Assembly (NCBI GenBank): GCA_023078685.1
Contig: JALGAS010000006.1
Span: 1,798,001 to 1,862,000 of the forward strand
Length of the DNA: 64,000 bases
Direction of reading: 5' to 3'
Source of the DNA: Neopestalotiopsis rosae
Lineage: Eukaryota > Ascomycota > Sordariomycetes > Amphisphaeriales > Sporocadaceae
Below, in pieces: positions 21,645-34,064 of the stretch (position 1 is its first letter; each line of letters begins with the position of its first letter). The position numbers and the translations under genes were made by a program. The notes under the pieces are model-generated. The model made no database searches. It saw only the letters and a list, made by a program, of their open reading frames with translations, and was not told where the DNA came from.

Positions 21645-23268
21645 TCGCGATCATGGTCAATTGTCTTGGGGGTTTGATGATGGGAGTTCGGCCGGGGATC
21701 GATCGCGGGAGTCGTGGGAGTCGTCGAAGGAAATTGTTGGGTCGTGGGATCGGCCTCGGGTATTGAAAGAATGGCCGAGGATGGTTCGTCCATTGCCAGC
21801 GTAAAGGTATAATTCAATATAATTGACCAGGTCTGTCGCAAATCAACTGCTTCCTGTTTGACATCTTCCTCTTTGGCGTCGGGGAGGAAATCAGGTGATA
21901 GGGAGAAAGAATACACTGCATGGCCAGATGATAGTAATTTACTCAAGCCCACAGAGAGCGATACAAGGCTGTTTGTAGCGATATGACTGGAAGAGGGTCA
22001 GATTGGCGAGCCATGCCAAGACCTCCTAAGTCCTCTTAGCAATGCGGTTCTTGAGATTCCGGGGCGGGAGCCTTTTGAAATGCTTGGCGCTTGGCAGTAT
22101 TGGTGGCTTTTCTCTGAACCTCTTTTTCCGGAAGTTGAATATGTTGGATATGCCTACATTGCACTCAGCAGATAGTTTAGCTGACACTGAAATAAAATCA
22201 ATTTGATTATTCGATGATTTTCACACTTGTTGTGGCTATTCTTGGGGTTTACTGCGGTCGCTCCTTTCTCCTCGGTAGTTTGGTATACTACGGAGCTAAA
22301 AAATCATCTGTTGATTTCTTAGCTCCCATACTACCGTATAAGCCCTGTATAGCCTTGGTTGATTCGGCACCGTTGCCTTCTGGTCTAGATTGGCCTGGAA
22401 TAGCATTTGCCACCTTCCAGAAGATCTAAAGTTGTCGATCTGAGAGCTAAGAAGCATTTTACTAGCGATGGCTTCGGATTTTCTTCCGTAGTACGTGAGT
22501 CCGTCAGGTTTGAGTCGGACTTAACGCGACGACCCTTGGATTGCGTGTTGCCGGTTTTCCACGAATGGCATTTGCAAGATTCCCATCAGGGGCGTTTCTC
22601 GAAAGGGGTCAAATACGCAAAGGAAAAACGACCTCATGATAGACCAGCAGGGTTCGATGTGGTTTATTGAATCTTGGCGTAGACATACACTCACGCCGAA
22701 AGTTGGTCGTGAGGCAGAGTAAATAATAGCGTTTGCGGGGTGGTGAGATGCAGGGTGTGATCGCTACAGCCTAGGTGCAGTTATGCTTATCTCAATCCTC
22801 GTATATCTGTATTGTCATTGGTAGTTGTTTCAATGTTTCCTGTCAGGTACGTCTAGGGTTGACAGAGTCGCATTGCCAGGGTTTGGGTTCTCATGTTCCT
22901 CCTCTATGGGTTGCATCTCATCTCAAACCTTCCAGTCGTGGAACGCAGCCACGTTGTGTCCAGCAGGTTCTGGACTTGGTATCAAGAGACATATCATGTT
23001 TTCCAAGCATCCCTCTATGACTCTTCCAACATCTTATATTAATTCCTGGATCATACCGAAACGGAAGAATTGGTGTCCTCCAATGGCGAGTATTTCTGAA
23101 CGGCCCTGTTGCTGAGGGCTGTTGAGGCTCTATAGACGACGATCGTTAGTATAAGTATTACTCGATCATGTTGAAAACGTTGACTATTCTGCTATGATAG
23201 TCAGAGTATGAACTTTGTCGGATTCGTGTCTATATTCCGAAGAGACTTCCTGCTATCCTTCTATCAAG
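21645..23268. other. Intergenic, 1.6 kb
   Basis: No supported gene. A 169-codon minus-strand frame (21443-21952) overlaps the carbonic anhydrase exon antisense and shows no family. A short AT-rich hairpin is listed separately. The end of this stretch is the promoter of the pectate lyase gene. Confidence 0.5.
22292..22326. repeat. Imperfect inverted repeat (hairpin)
   Basis: Arms of 15 bases, GGAGCTAAAAAATCA and TGATTTCTTAGCTCC, pair with one mismatch around a 5-base loop. The sequence GAGCTAAGAA recurs near 22443. It is far from any recognised gene end (the nearest, the carbonic anhydrase stop, is 650 bases away). A remnant of a small transposon is possible but no target-site duplication was seen. 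Confidence 0.5.
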
Positions 23269-24944
23269 ATGCGCGGTTACGCCCTTTTTGGTCTTCTCCC
23301 TGTTGTCTTGGGTTGTTCCAACCCGGATAGCAATGCCTGTGCGAGTTACATCAGTGCTCACGTGTCGGTGTGCACAAAATATCTCAATACCGTCGTTACG
23401 GCCACTACGGGACTGGACAGTTGGGCAAGCAATTGCTCAAACAAGCCGTCTCAGATCTCGAAGGAGTGCAGTTGCTAGTAAGCAAACCCCAATGCTTCCC
23501 TATTGTGCCGTGATCCGTCATGATCGACACCTATGATGTAGGACCAACTGTTTATTAGAGAAACGTCATAGTAGACATTGATACAAGGACCGTGGCCGTC
23601 TGGAACTAAGTCTGATCTGTTGCAGCACCACCGGTGGTTCAGGGGCGACGACGACTTCGACCGCTGGAGGCACTACCACCACCACTAAGGCTACCACCAC
23701 CACCGGCAGTGGCTCTACGTAAGTTTTATTCTATTTTATTTGGAATTGTCTCTACTTGGGAGTATCGTGTATTATGAATTATGCTAATAATAAATCATTA
23801 CAGTCCAACTGGGCTGACAACTAAACTGCCTGCTTCGTCCGGTGCTGTCTCGACTTCGGTTGCCATTACCGTCAGTGGCAGTTTCGATGGCGGTATGAAG
23901 AAATACGACCGCTACCCAGTCGTGTGTGAGGAACAGACCGAGACTGGTGAGGACGACGCTATATTTGTTCTCAAGAGTGGCGCGACTCTCTCCAATGTGA
24001 TTGTAAGCATTTCCCTGAGGTGGCTTGACCAAGGCTTTGTTGTGCTCTGAATATATCGTATGAGGGCAATTTCCCCTATATGGTGCTAAGAAAAAGCATA
24101 ACGGCCGTATGAGGGCTGCTCGGACCAGCGCTAATTAGTAATCGCTGTACTACACTCGAGGAATAAATTGCTAACGCGCACTGTACACTAGATCGGGCCT
24201 GGGCAAGCCGAGGGAGTGCACTGTCAGGGCACTTGCACTTTGAATAACGTCTGGGTAAGCCACGTTCCGGTCGATTATTACCTCTTACGGGTTACACCAG
24301 GGGCATAGCACTGCTCTATTCAGCGCTCGTCAGCCAATTTAGGGCGGGCTCTGGCGCAATCTGATGAAAAATAAGCTTCTTTTGAGGCCTTCATGTAATG
24401 AGGAATAACACTAATGACTCGGCATTGTATAGTGGCAAGACGTCTGCGAAGACGCCATTACCTTTAAGCAGGATAGTGGGACGTCGTACATCAATGGCGG
24501 AGGCGCCTTTGCCGCAGCGGATAAGATTGTCCAGTTCAAGTAAGCAAGCCCTGCTGCAAACGCCCTGAGCCGGTCAATGGCGGTGTGTGCCATCCAGATA
24601 GTATAAAGCTAATCTGAGCAAACAGTGGATTCGGCACCGTGAGCATCAAGAATTTCTATGCCGAGGACTATGGTAAGGTCTCGCGGTCGTGCGGCAACTG
24701 TGACAACAATGGGGAGGGGTCCCGCCACATTGTGATTGACAATGTGATTGCGGTGGACGGCGGCGTTCTCTGCGGAATCAATGGCAACTATGGCGACTCT
24801 TGTACCATCTCCAACAGCTGCCAGGACGATGGTAAAAGCTGCGATAACTACGAGGGAAATAACGATGGCGATGAGCCCACCAAGGTTTCTTCAGGTAATG
24901 ACGGTACCTACTGCATTGTCAAGAGCTTGAGCAGCAGTTGCTAG
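23269..24944 (+). CDS. Secreted pectate lyase, family PL3, with N-terminal Cys-rich module
   Basis: Six exons by eye, starting 23269-23477 and ending at 24944; about 325 residues. A signal peptide (MRGYALFGLLPVVLG) leads into a module of about 55 residues with six or more cysteines (ACASYIS...VCTKYL...NCSNK...ECSC). Then comes a linker of about 30 residues made almost only of Thr, Gly and Ser, and the PL3 catalytic domain: [85 protein letters not shown] and RSCGNC. PL3 lyases cut de-esterified pectin by calcium-dependent beta-elimination outside the cell. The N-terminal module resembles Cys-patterned domains placed at the front of several fungal secreted hydrolases; its binding partner is unknown. 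Strong family identification; exact junctions of the small exons less so. Confidence 0.9.
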
Positions 24945-27637
24945 TGGAGGCTTTCATGCTTCTGCACACTGGAGGCAGGTTAAGGTTGGGGGCTTTCCCG
25001 TATGTTAGCAGCTTACTTTTCAGAATATGCCTATACTATGCAGCAATCTTATCTACAAGAATAATTCTTGATCTTGTTATCAGATCCAAATTGCAAGCCG
25101 AGCCTTAGTGAATCCCCTTTGGATAGCGGACGGATAATGTTCGGAAACGTCTCCTACTGTAGGCAACTTTTCCTGCATCGAGGTCGCATTATTCCCGTAC
25201 CACCATGGACACTGAAGCGATCTCGGCAGTGGAACCAATATCAGGATTCAGGGCATCTCACTGTCGCAAGGATCTTTCGGTTAGTCCAAAGTGACACAGA
25301 CCTTTCCCCAAGGTATTGCCAATGTAATGACTACAGGCTCCAAAGCTCATTTGACATACTGGGTCTATCGTGCTGTCTGTGGCCGGTCGGCGATTGCTGT
25401 GCTGTTTTGCTGGTTTTTAAGATGGGCTCAAGAAGTGAAGCATACGATCGTGACCATGCAATGCGATCTGCGGACGACATGTGCAGCCGTTCAGGGTCGT
25501 TGCACTTCTACATCGCAGAACGAATGTCTTCCAGGCCCACAGCTTTATTGTGACAGCCGTCTCTACATGGAGCACTTTCCTGGAATATGCACCCTGATCC
25601 CATTTCTTTTTCTCCCAGTCGCTGTACGTAAAGGTGGTCAAGTATACCATTGCGCAAACTTGATAATTGTGCCTGCGGAGGAGAGGTTTCCTTGACCCAC
25701 TGCAATCCCGCGCGGGATGTGTCTCAAGACGTTGCATAGTATATGTGATAGGAATAGCAGACTGACTGTTTCGCTCCCTAATACGGATGATGGGTGGAGA
25801 GAAGTCGGAGATCCTAGACCTATTGCAACGGCTACGGCTACGGCTACGACCACGGCTGATGTAATCCCTGCTGCGTGATAACATGCTCAGGCTGCAGCCC
25901 AGCATCAATATGACCCCAAAAGATTGCAGCTTTTGTCGAGATATAGAGGAATTGATGAAACGGGTACAAGCGGTTGGATTTTTTCAGCACGAAATTCACG
26001 AATACAGGGTAGTAAAGATGCCCTCGATGTTGCAAAGCATGGCAATTCAACGGCGGTGCTTCCTGACTTGGCCTGCTGCATCGTCAAGTGGGTTTGGCTC
26101 TGTCTAGAAGAGGTAATATGTTCGGGCCGCGAAGGCACGAGTAACCGATGCTTATACTACCTCGTACACAACGAATGGACACGATGGAGACGGTCATGGC
26201 GGCGTTGGGCAAGGTTGATAAGATGAGCTGCCAAGGCTCAAGTCCAGGCAGGGCATTCGAATGTCCACTGCAGTTTGCTTAAACTTTGACGGCTACCAAG
26301 GCCACGTTCTTTGCAATCCATAGCTTGCGAATACATCGTATGATAACTGGGGCCTAATGGCTGGCGTCAAGTGAAGAATAGCTCGATCACTGACTAGGAA
26401 GCTATCGATGGTATCCCGATCCAGGCATGTACAGGTTTTCTGTCCCCAAGACAATCGCCAATCTTTCATGAATAGAGACACGACGAATAGAGACACGACA
26501 GATAAAGCAAATCCCGAGATATGATGCGCCTGATGCTGGCCAACATATGGGGGGTAATATTGCCAGCGTCAATGCCGTCAGCGTCAATGTTGCGAGTTGG
26601 AGCTGAAGTCACTTCATTGGACGAGGAAACGCAGATAGGTCAACCGTCTTGGTTTTTCCTTTCCAATTGGATTTATTACGTAGACTAGCATCAGCTGGGT
26701 GCTCCCATGTTGCGTGCCTTTGAGTTGAGTAAATCAATGGCAATCAGATTGGTGATTCTAGACGCGTAGTACACGGCATCTTCAGCTCATGTGTAACTAC
26801 TTGTTCGCCCCTTTGGGAGGCTCTTTGAGGCCAGACTCGACCATAATCATGAGATGTGGCCGTTATTGGCAATGATGGGAACACCCTGATAATCCCTCGG
26901 ACCATGATCGGCTCCCCATGACCGACATCCCGCCGATCTACCTGGTTGAAGATCGCAGTAATAATCAAAGGCCGACTGGAGCAACCAGCGGCCACCAAGG
27001 GTCCATCGGAATATTCCGGCTTTTGGTGGGCAAGAAAGTTTTGTGCACTCGGAGGATGAATCAGTAGTAATATCATTAGTAGAAGCTGAGTTCGGCTCGA
27101 GTCCGCACGAAGCCCGCACGACAAACCGGACGGCGCAAGTCTGTCTCCCGGAGACAGAACAGGCCCAACGGAGTGCGGCAATGGTCCTGCGTAGTGGAAA
27201 AATGCTCTCGCGAACCATGTAAGCCCTATCGGGCGTGTCCAATCCCTGACCAATCTGGTCGCCCAGGCCCCAGACAATATGGACAGACTCGAAATCACTC
27301 ACTCTCACACTCTAGACAGGGGGACAGCCTGCTTGAGGGGCGATGCGCGCAACGATCGATTCCAGTCTGATCATATTACAGCCTGCCGCTCGATCTTCAA
27401 ACCAGACCGGTCATCGTGAATTGTGCTGCTGTGATGGTTATCCTGATCCTGATGGGGGAAGAAGAAAAAATGCAAGGGGGGTCACTGGCCTAGGGCCCCC
27501 GGGGGATTTGTGCCAAGGGCTGGGAAAAGCGGCAACAGGTGGCACAGCGTAGCGACCACGCATGCGAGTTCTGCTTGATGAGGAAGCGGAATAATTGCAA
27601 CAGCAGCAAACAGCAGCAACAAGCAACAGCAGGGCGA

Positions 27638-27675
27638 CAGACAGACAGACAGACAGACCGACCGACAGACAGACT
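27638..27675. repeat. GACA microsatellite
   Basis: About eight GACA/GACC units in tandem (CAGACAGACAGACAGACAGA followed by CCGACCGACAGACAGAC). Simple repeat in the gene-poor interval. Confidence 0.8.
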
Positions 27676-28090
27676 CGGACATAAACCCCAGCTGACACTT
27701 ATTGGGTAATCACACATAGCCTTCTACGTAGTGCTTGCCTACCTACAATGGAGGATTGGTTAGTGGCAAGCAGGGGAAGACTGTCTATTGCGCCTTACTT
27801 ACCTAAGTCAGACGGGTTGGTGGCCGCACGGAATTATTCTTTTGTTCTTTTTTGACAATCGAGATGCTCATTTACGCTAGGATCAAGGATAGCCTGATGT
27901 TCCCCCTGTGGAGGATTGCCGTTACGCTGCCGCTGCGCGATCCATGTGGCCATGGCAACGCCCGTCCGTTTGCGTGGTGGTCCACTAGGGCAGCAAGCAT
28001 ACCCTATAACCAAGGTCCTCTTCTTCGCTTCCTTGCCTAGGTGGAAAGAAGCGGTTGTTCTCGTGATCATGCTAATCCTGCAACCTGCAA

Positions 28091-28120
28091 CTGGGCTGGC
28101 TGGGCTGGCTGGGCTGGCTC
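28091..28120. repeat. Tandem GGGCTGGCT repeat
   Basis: Three copies of a nine-base unit (GGGCTGGCT) in direct tandem. Nothing ties it to a gene. Confidence 0.7.
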
Positions 28121-29970
28121 TTCCCACAGCAATGGGTTCTTGGGCAAATGCGTGATTGAAATATACCGTCATAGAATATGTCGGTAGTCCCAGTTCTGTT
28201 GATATAGATGCCCATCGCGGCAACTAAAGCAAGCCACGTCTCCAAGTGTCGTCTACTGTCTTCAATGGGCTGTTGGTAGTAACACACATTTTGCACACGT
28301 AGGAGCAATCGAGGCAATGGTGTAGTGATGCTGCACGTGCAAAAAGGCAATTCGCCCGAACTCTATTTTACACTGCCCCCGGCAAGTAGTAGACTTTCTG
28401 GCCTTGGAACAAGTCCCAAATGAGGCCGATCGGCCGAGCCCAGACTGGTCCTTTCAGAACCTCGGAGCCGCTTCGGGTCTTTAAACTCCAGTGAAGAAGT
28501 AGGTTTTACTTTAGCTGCCAAGCCTACTGCTTGTGTAGGCTGGTAGGTACATGCATACTTGACCTTGCGAGCTCGCTACCCCAAGCCCAGTCGAGTCCAG
28601 TCCCAGTCCACACTGGGTGGTAATGTTGTATCACTAGGAGCAATGATGGCAAGTAGTAGTGTCGTGTAGCTGATCTTCTTTCACTCGGCCGATTGACACT
28701 AAGACTTCATATATGTTTCTAGTCACCCCATTCTGACATTGGCATTTGTGAATTTCCATCCCCTTTTGCCCCCCTCCATAAATTACTGTGAAATGTATAT
28801 TGTGGCATGCTTCTGGGCTGCCAAGCACCTAGACGTTCTCGGTCTAGTGCATGTACATCAAATGCTGTGCCCAGAAGTCCCGAAAGTGGCATCGGGTGTC
28901 GGGTAGACAGACTAAATACAGAGACAGGAACCACACAACGACGTCATATCAAGGGTCCAGCCGTTCGTCCATGCATGAGGGGAGTGCAGCAAAAAGCAAC
29001 GCACAACATAAGAAGAGGGCTCTGGAGGCCCGTTCGGATTGCACCCGTGCGGCATGGATGGTATGTTCATCAGCCACCATGGGCTATTTGCTCGTCATGG
29101 GGGTGAGGGGGATGGCATTTGTCGCAATACGAGGGCGAACTCCGCATTGAAATGATGGATGTCTTTCGTTTTCGGTTCAGTCCTAGAATATACGCATCCG
29201 CGGTCTCCTGCCCAAAGCTGCAAATTATGATTGGTCTAGCTTGTCGATTCAATGCCAAAACATCGATTTACAGATTCCAATTACCCACCCACAGCCAATG
29301 GCAATTATGGGCTGTCTAGGCCCAGAGGACCCCTGCCACGGAGTCGGCTCCGCTGGCCATTGGGATTGGTTGTGAAGACGTCACCCAAGTGACGTTATTA
29401 GATACACCGGTAACCGACCTTTACACGTAGACCCTCATAGCACAAACCTCAAACTAACATCGTGATCGCAGATGATCTGACTGCCCATTCAAGGCCAGAA
29501 GAGCGGCGGCAGGCTGCGGCAGCCTGCGTGTGCCTGTGTTTGTGCGTCCTTGAGAAGCGCGTGCGTGCGTGCTTTTTCCCACTTTCCTTACAGAACGACC
29601 AAAAGGAGCCAAGCACCAAGAAGGCAACACGGTCAAGTTTTGACCAGCAGAGGAAAAAAAGGGACAAAAAAAAAAAGGCCTACCTTAATGTACTTGCACG
29701 TTGAACCTCAAGTAACCTCCACTAGCCGTGCAACACCTTCCACTTGTAATAATCCCCTCCATCTCCCGGATCCACGACTTGAACCATGACTTGACCCACC
29801 GGCCCGAAGCAAGACTGACTGATCGAGAACAAAGAGCCTGTATACGACGTTGCTCAGAGTATCGTGATGCCCGGCTTCATGCCTCTGTGCACGCCATCCG
29901 AGTCGTGGTATCTGATGCCCAAAAGAAGAAGACGAGAAGCTTCCTTGTAGTCCATAACCGAGACGAGAGT

Positions 29971-32455
29971 ATGAGCATGCGGCCCCTGCTCCCTCGTCCC
30001 GGACCCCCAGCGGCGGCACCGGCCAGTGCTACTTCGGACTCGTCGTCCATACCGGCCGTAACAAAGACCTTGACTGCCTGCAACGAATGCCGTCAGAAGA
30101 AGACCAAGGTCAGTAAATATACTACTCATGTAGTTGTCGGTCAAAGGAAATTTACCCCTTCATCTACAACGCTTCCACCACAAGTCCCAGTCTAGTTCAG
30201 TCCAGTCCTTTCGGAACTCTACTGATTCTTTCGATCTCTAGTGTGATGGAACGAAACCGACGTGCCAAAGATGTCAGAAGGCTAAATCTACATGCGTATA
30301 CGCCAGCGATTCCATCGTGGCACAGAACCAATTGAAACGACAACATCAGGAGCTGAAGGACGAGTTGCGTTTGCAAAAAGACCTTTTCAACATTCTGCGC
30401 ACACGAAATCTCCATGATGCCACCGCTGTTTTCCATCGGCTGCGAGCAGGCGAGTCCGTTGAATCCCTAGTCAAGTTCATCCAACATGGTGATCTCCTCC
30501 TCGAAGTTCGTCTGCCGACAGCGACTCAGATAAGATATGCCTTTCCAATGCTTCCACCGTCAGCCCTGCCACCCTGTCTCGAGGATGAACAAAATCCTTA
30601 CGTTCGGTCTCTGCTCTATTACAAGACGTTTTCTGATCAAAGGAGATCCAATGTGCTCCCAATCGACCCGACTTGGCGCGCTTTTCCGGCGTATGAGAAA
30701 AGGTATGAATGGCCATTCCATGCTGCAGAACTCTGGGAGCCAGAAATCAACAGGGTGCACGCCGCATCGTGGACCAGTGTGACGGACTCGGATGACCTTG
30801 TTCGAGCACTTCTCAAGTCTTATTTGTACTATGACTACCCCTTCATTTCCGTATTCCACAAGGGCTACTTCCTAAAGGACATGATTGCGGGCAAAAAGCA
30901 ATACTGTTCTTCTCTTCTCGTGAACGCCATCCTCGCTTGTGCTTGTGTAGGTATTCTGATTTAAGGTTTATCGACAGTAAGACTACTATACTAATACGTG
31001 TTCAGCATTCGCACCGAATACCTGGGACTTCCACCGACTTTTGGAATCCCAGAGAGCTACGTTATCAGTTCTTGGCCGAGGCTCGGCGTCTGTGGGAGCG
31101 CGAGCAGTCACGGAACCATATTGCTAGCGTTCAGGCTGCGGCTATTATATCTTATGTCCTCAACTGTGATGGTGTGGACAAGGTCGGATTTCAATACTTG
31201 CTGCAATCCATTCGCATGGCACACGCCATGGACATCTTCGACCAATACAAAGTCGTGGCAGATAGTACGAAGCAGGCTGTATACTTGACTACCGCGTGGG
31301 CACTATACGGCCTTCATGCGTAAGACTTGACTTTTGGCTCAGTGAACTGGAACCACCATGGAACTGACATGACTTCAAAATAGGATACAGATATTCCAAA
31401 CCCGTCAGGCACCCGTGTTCTTCGAGACACCAGCTAATTTTCTGGTTGATGTGCCATCCCAGGATATCATTGCTGAAATCCAGGTAAAATACCCGCAGCA
31501 AACTGATAATGTGCCTCTTTACCACAGCCTCGTCTTCAGCGCTTTATGCAGATTGATGGTTATCATGCACGATGTCGTCATACGATCATACGGTGCCGGG
31601 AGACGCGCCGGCCCAATCACTTTAGGAGAGGCTCTGCAGTACCGCGAAAGGCTCCTCGCTTGGGAACAGTCGCTACCTGCTGCCTTGCAATCCAGTTCAA
31701 TCGCGTGCCCAGTGCATATCAAACTCCAGTATGTTTTGATACTGGCTATGTAACCCCTCACATGTGATACAGCTTCTGACCGATGCGGCTCTAGCATGCA
31801 ATACCATATTCTCATCATTTTCCTCTTTGATCGCTTCAATCAGGCGAATGATGCGAGATCCCAAATTTATCGCCCCGAGGATACGATCAGGGCGCGAACC
31901 ATTGCAGTTGCCGCCTGGAGTTGCTTGGAGTCTCTGGTATACATCTACTATGCGAGACACGGATTCGAGGCATGCGACCCACTTGTCATGTCCTGTCTGC
32001 AGTTGGTGGGCTTTGCCGCTGTCAAGGACCTCGCCACCGTTACCGGCCACCTGCGTACTTCCCGGCTTGCAACTGTCATCCTATGCGCCAAGGGCTTACG
32101 CGAACAAGCGTATCATTACTATCTGGCCGAGGTAGTATTTGCCCTACTCCGTGACTCCTTGTCACCTCCAGACGCACAACATCTGAGGCAATTTGCGCAT
32201 ATCGACAATGAGGATAAGAGAAAACGATACATGGCCGAACATGTCTCTTCGCACTATGTGCTGACTACCACGGACGGCCATGACGAAACTCAACATGGCA
32301 GACTTGAAGAGCTCCTAAAAACTTATCAAAATCTGGACTTGGAAGATTACGCAGATAATTACGAGGGTACCGACGGTAGTGGATACGAGACGATGGAGGG
32401 CGTTGACTATAGTGATCGCGAGTCCAGCAACGCAACCAGTCGAAGCTCCAGTTAG
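29971..32455 (+). CDS. Zn2Cys6 fungal-specific transcription factor
   Basis: Five exons: 29971-30108, 30242-30946, 31006-31319, 31384-31728 and 31795-32455, all in phase, giving 720 residues. The binuclear zinc cluster spans Cys37-Cys64 with spacing C-x2-C-x6-C-x6-C-x2-C-x6-C; the first intron splits it between Lys46 and Cys47. A coiled-coil-like helix follows (NQLKRQHQELKDELRLQKDLFNIL). The middle homology region has DLVRALLKSYLYYDYPFISVFHKGYFLKDM and, after splicing, IKLHMQYHILIIFLFDRF, typical of fungal regulators. The C-terminus is acidic (YADNYEGTDGSGYETMEGVDYSDRESS), a possible activation region. It should act in the nucleus on CGG-containing sites. Targets cannot be inferred; the nearest genes are a zinc protein and an MFS transporter. 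Confidence 0.9.
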
Positions 32456-33365
32456 ATACCCGACTTGGAATCTACTGCACTTCGTTCCGGGTGAGTGAAA
32501 GACGACACTCAAGATTGACAAGTTTGCTTTTCACTACGCATCGCATTGGCGTTTTCTGGATCAGCTTAAAGTTCCAGATCTCTAGATTGATGATTTTTCA
32601 TCAAAAGCATCTCTCAAGGATTCTTTTTATAGCTTGTGTGTTGTTGTAACATAGATTTCTGATTTTAAGTCATAGACCAATTTGAGATATTCTTAGCACA
32701 GTAGTGAAAGTCCCGATTTTATGATAGGGGCTGATGTCGTTAGCTCTGAAGTACATTCATATTCGTCTATATTGCATAATGGCAATATTTCGAGAGCAGA
32801 ACAACCATCTGAGCTACCGATAAAAGTCACTAGAAAACGATCTAGATAAGCACAGTATAGTCCACAAGCCCCACCCACACTTCACACCTAGAATAGAAGC
32901 GCTATAGCTTCCAAACGAAACAATCAAACATAAACTCACACGATCGACAGGGATAGCAAATAGGCTCTCCGTTAACGAAGAAACAAGATCTGGATATGTC
33001 AAATCTATTTATTTCTGGTCGACGAACTGTGAATTTTGACATCATTCACAACTACACTTTGACACACTTCCTGAAACACATCCACTTACAATCGAGAAAT
33101 CGAACAATGCTGACTCGGCTGATTGCAATGATTCGATTGTTCAATCGATTGACTAGTTTCGATACTGCTGCGATGAACGTGAAGATTAAATAGGCGGCTA
33201 TCGATCACTCAACTTCAACCATTTCCCAGGGTGTCGAGCACAACAAGCATCTACACGCACAACCTTATGCACCAAACCTCAACACCACATTCTCATCCTT
33301 GGCCGTCCTCCTATTAAGAAAGACATCAGGAGCTCTGTCTCTTCCAATCAGCTCATCTAAGAACC
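32456..33365. other. Intergenic, 0.9 kb, AT-rich
   Basis: Contains several near-palindromic GATTC/AATC runs around 33115-33165 and otherwise no structure. It holds the promoter of the CHORD-like gene. Confidence 0.45.
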
Positions 33366-34064
33366 ATGTCCGACGACCTCGCGCTCAGCCTCTACGGTCT
33401 CTCGACCAGTGAGCTCCGCGAATTGATCCTCGTCCTGTGCATGGAGAAGAAGGCAAAAGACGCAGCAAAATTCCATATCGAAGTCATGCGCGGCGCATCG
33501 ATCCCAACAACTCCGATCGCCAAGACCGCTCCTTCCCACTTCATCGTGCACACTCCGCTGGCAGCCGCGCCCGAGACCGACCCGTTCGCTCCTTCTCCGT
33601 TGGCAACACCTCCAAAGCCCCAAAGACATCCTTTACCTGACCTCTTGACTTCTCCCATCAGCCCGGGAAGGATTTCAAAGACAAACAACACGGCTACTAC
33701 CAAGAAGAAGCAGCAGAAGGGTATTTCACCGATCAAGGTGAAGCGCACGCCACTCTACCAGACTTGCGCAAACTGCAGCAAGCGTTTCAGACAGCAAGAC
33801 AATGGTATTCATGCTTGCTGCCATCACCCAGGTCAGTCGGAAAATCCCTTGTGATGGAATCTCTGTGTGTTTCTTCCCTGTGCGCCGTATTCGTTCTTTT
33901 TAGACTGATTCCTTGTCACAGGCCAGCTAGTGAACAGCAGTAAGCTTGACGTTGCTGAGAATTGGACTCGTACATCACCCCGAAAGAAGTACAGCTGCTG
34001 TGGCAGAGGTGAAAATTCAGTGGGATGCCAATTCGAGAGGCACGTTGCAGAGGCTTCAGATTAG
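33366..34064 (+). CDS. Small protein with CHORD-like Cys/His zinc motif
   Basis: Two exons, 33366-33831 and 33922-34064, phase 1, giving 202 residues. The first 130 residues are mostly a Pro/Ser/Lys-rich disordered region after a short helix (LSTSELRELILVLCMEKKAKDAAKFHIEVMRG). The C-terminal part has Cys134, Cys137, Cys151, Cys152 and His153/His154-Pro-Gly, then after the splice Cys181-Cys182, Cys191 and His196 (SCCGRG...GCQFERH). The order C-x2-C, CxHPG, CC, GC-x4-H is like the zinc-binding CHORD domain of Rar1/CHP proteins but shorter and with changed spacing, so I call it CHORD-like only. Function unknown. Without the intron the frame would stop soon after exon 1; the spliced form completes the zinc ligands, which supports the model. 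Confidence 0.72.

Larger units (their letters stand above)
24945..29970. other. Gene-poor interval of 5.0 kb
   Basis: No frame here has family resemblance. The longest (25068-25553 plus; 26744-27298 minus) lack fungal codon bias. Visible items are microsatellites (25838-25855, 27640-27671, 28092-28119) and a short tandem repeat of GAATAGAGACACGAC near 26471-26503. The last part, about 28.4-29.97 kb, is CT/AC-rich and is probably the promoter and long 5' leader of the Zn2Cys6 gene at 29971. No RNA genes were recognised. Confidence 0.5.

Noticed and set aside
21443..21952. 169-codon minus-strand frame
   Set aside because: It is antisense to carbonic anhydrase exon 3, has no family resemblance, and the overlapping real gene explains the open frame.
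25068..25695. Two overlapping plus-strand frames after the pectate lyase
   Set aside because: No recognisable motif, no good start context and no third-position bias.
26744..27298. 184-codon minus-strand frame in the gene-poor interval
   Set aside because: No domain, signal or codon bias; composition like translated noncoding DNA.
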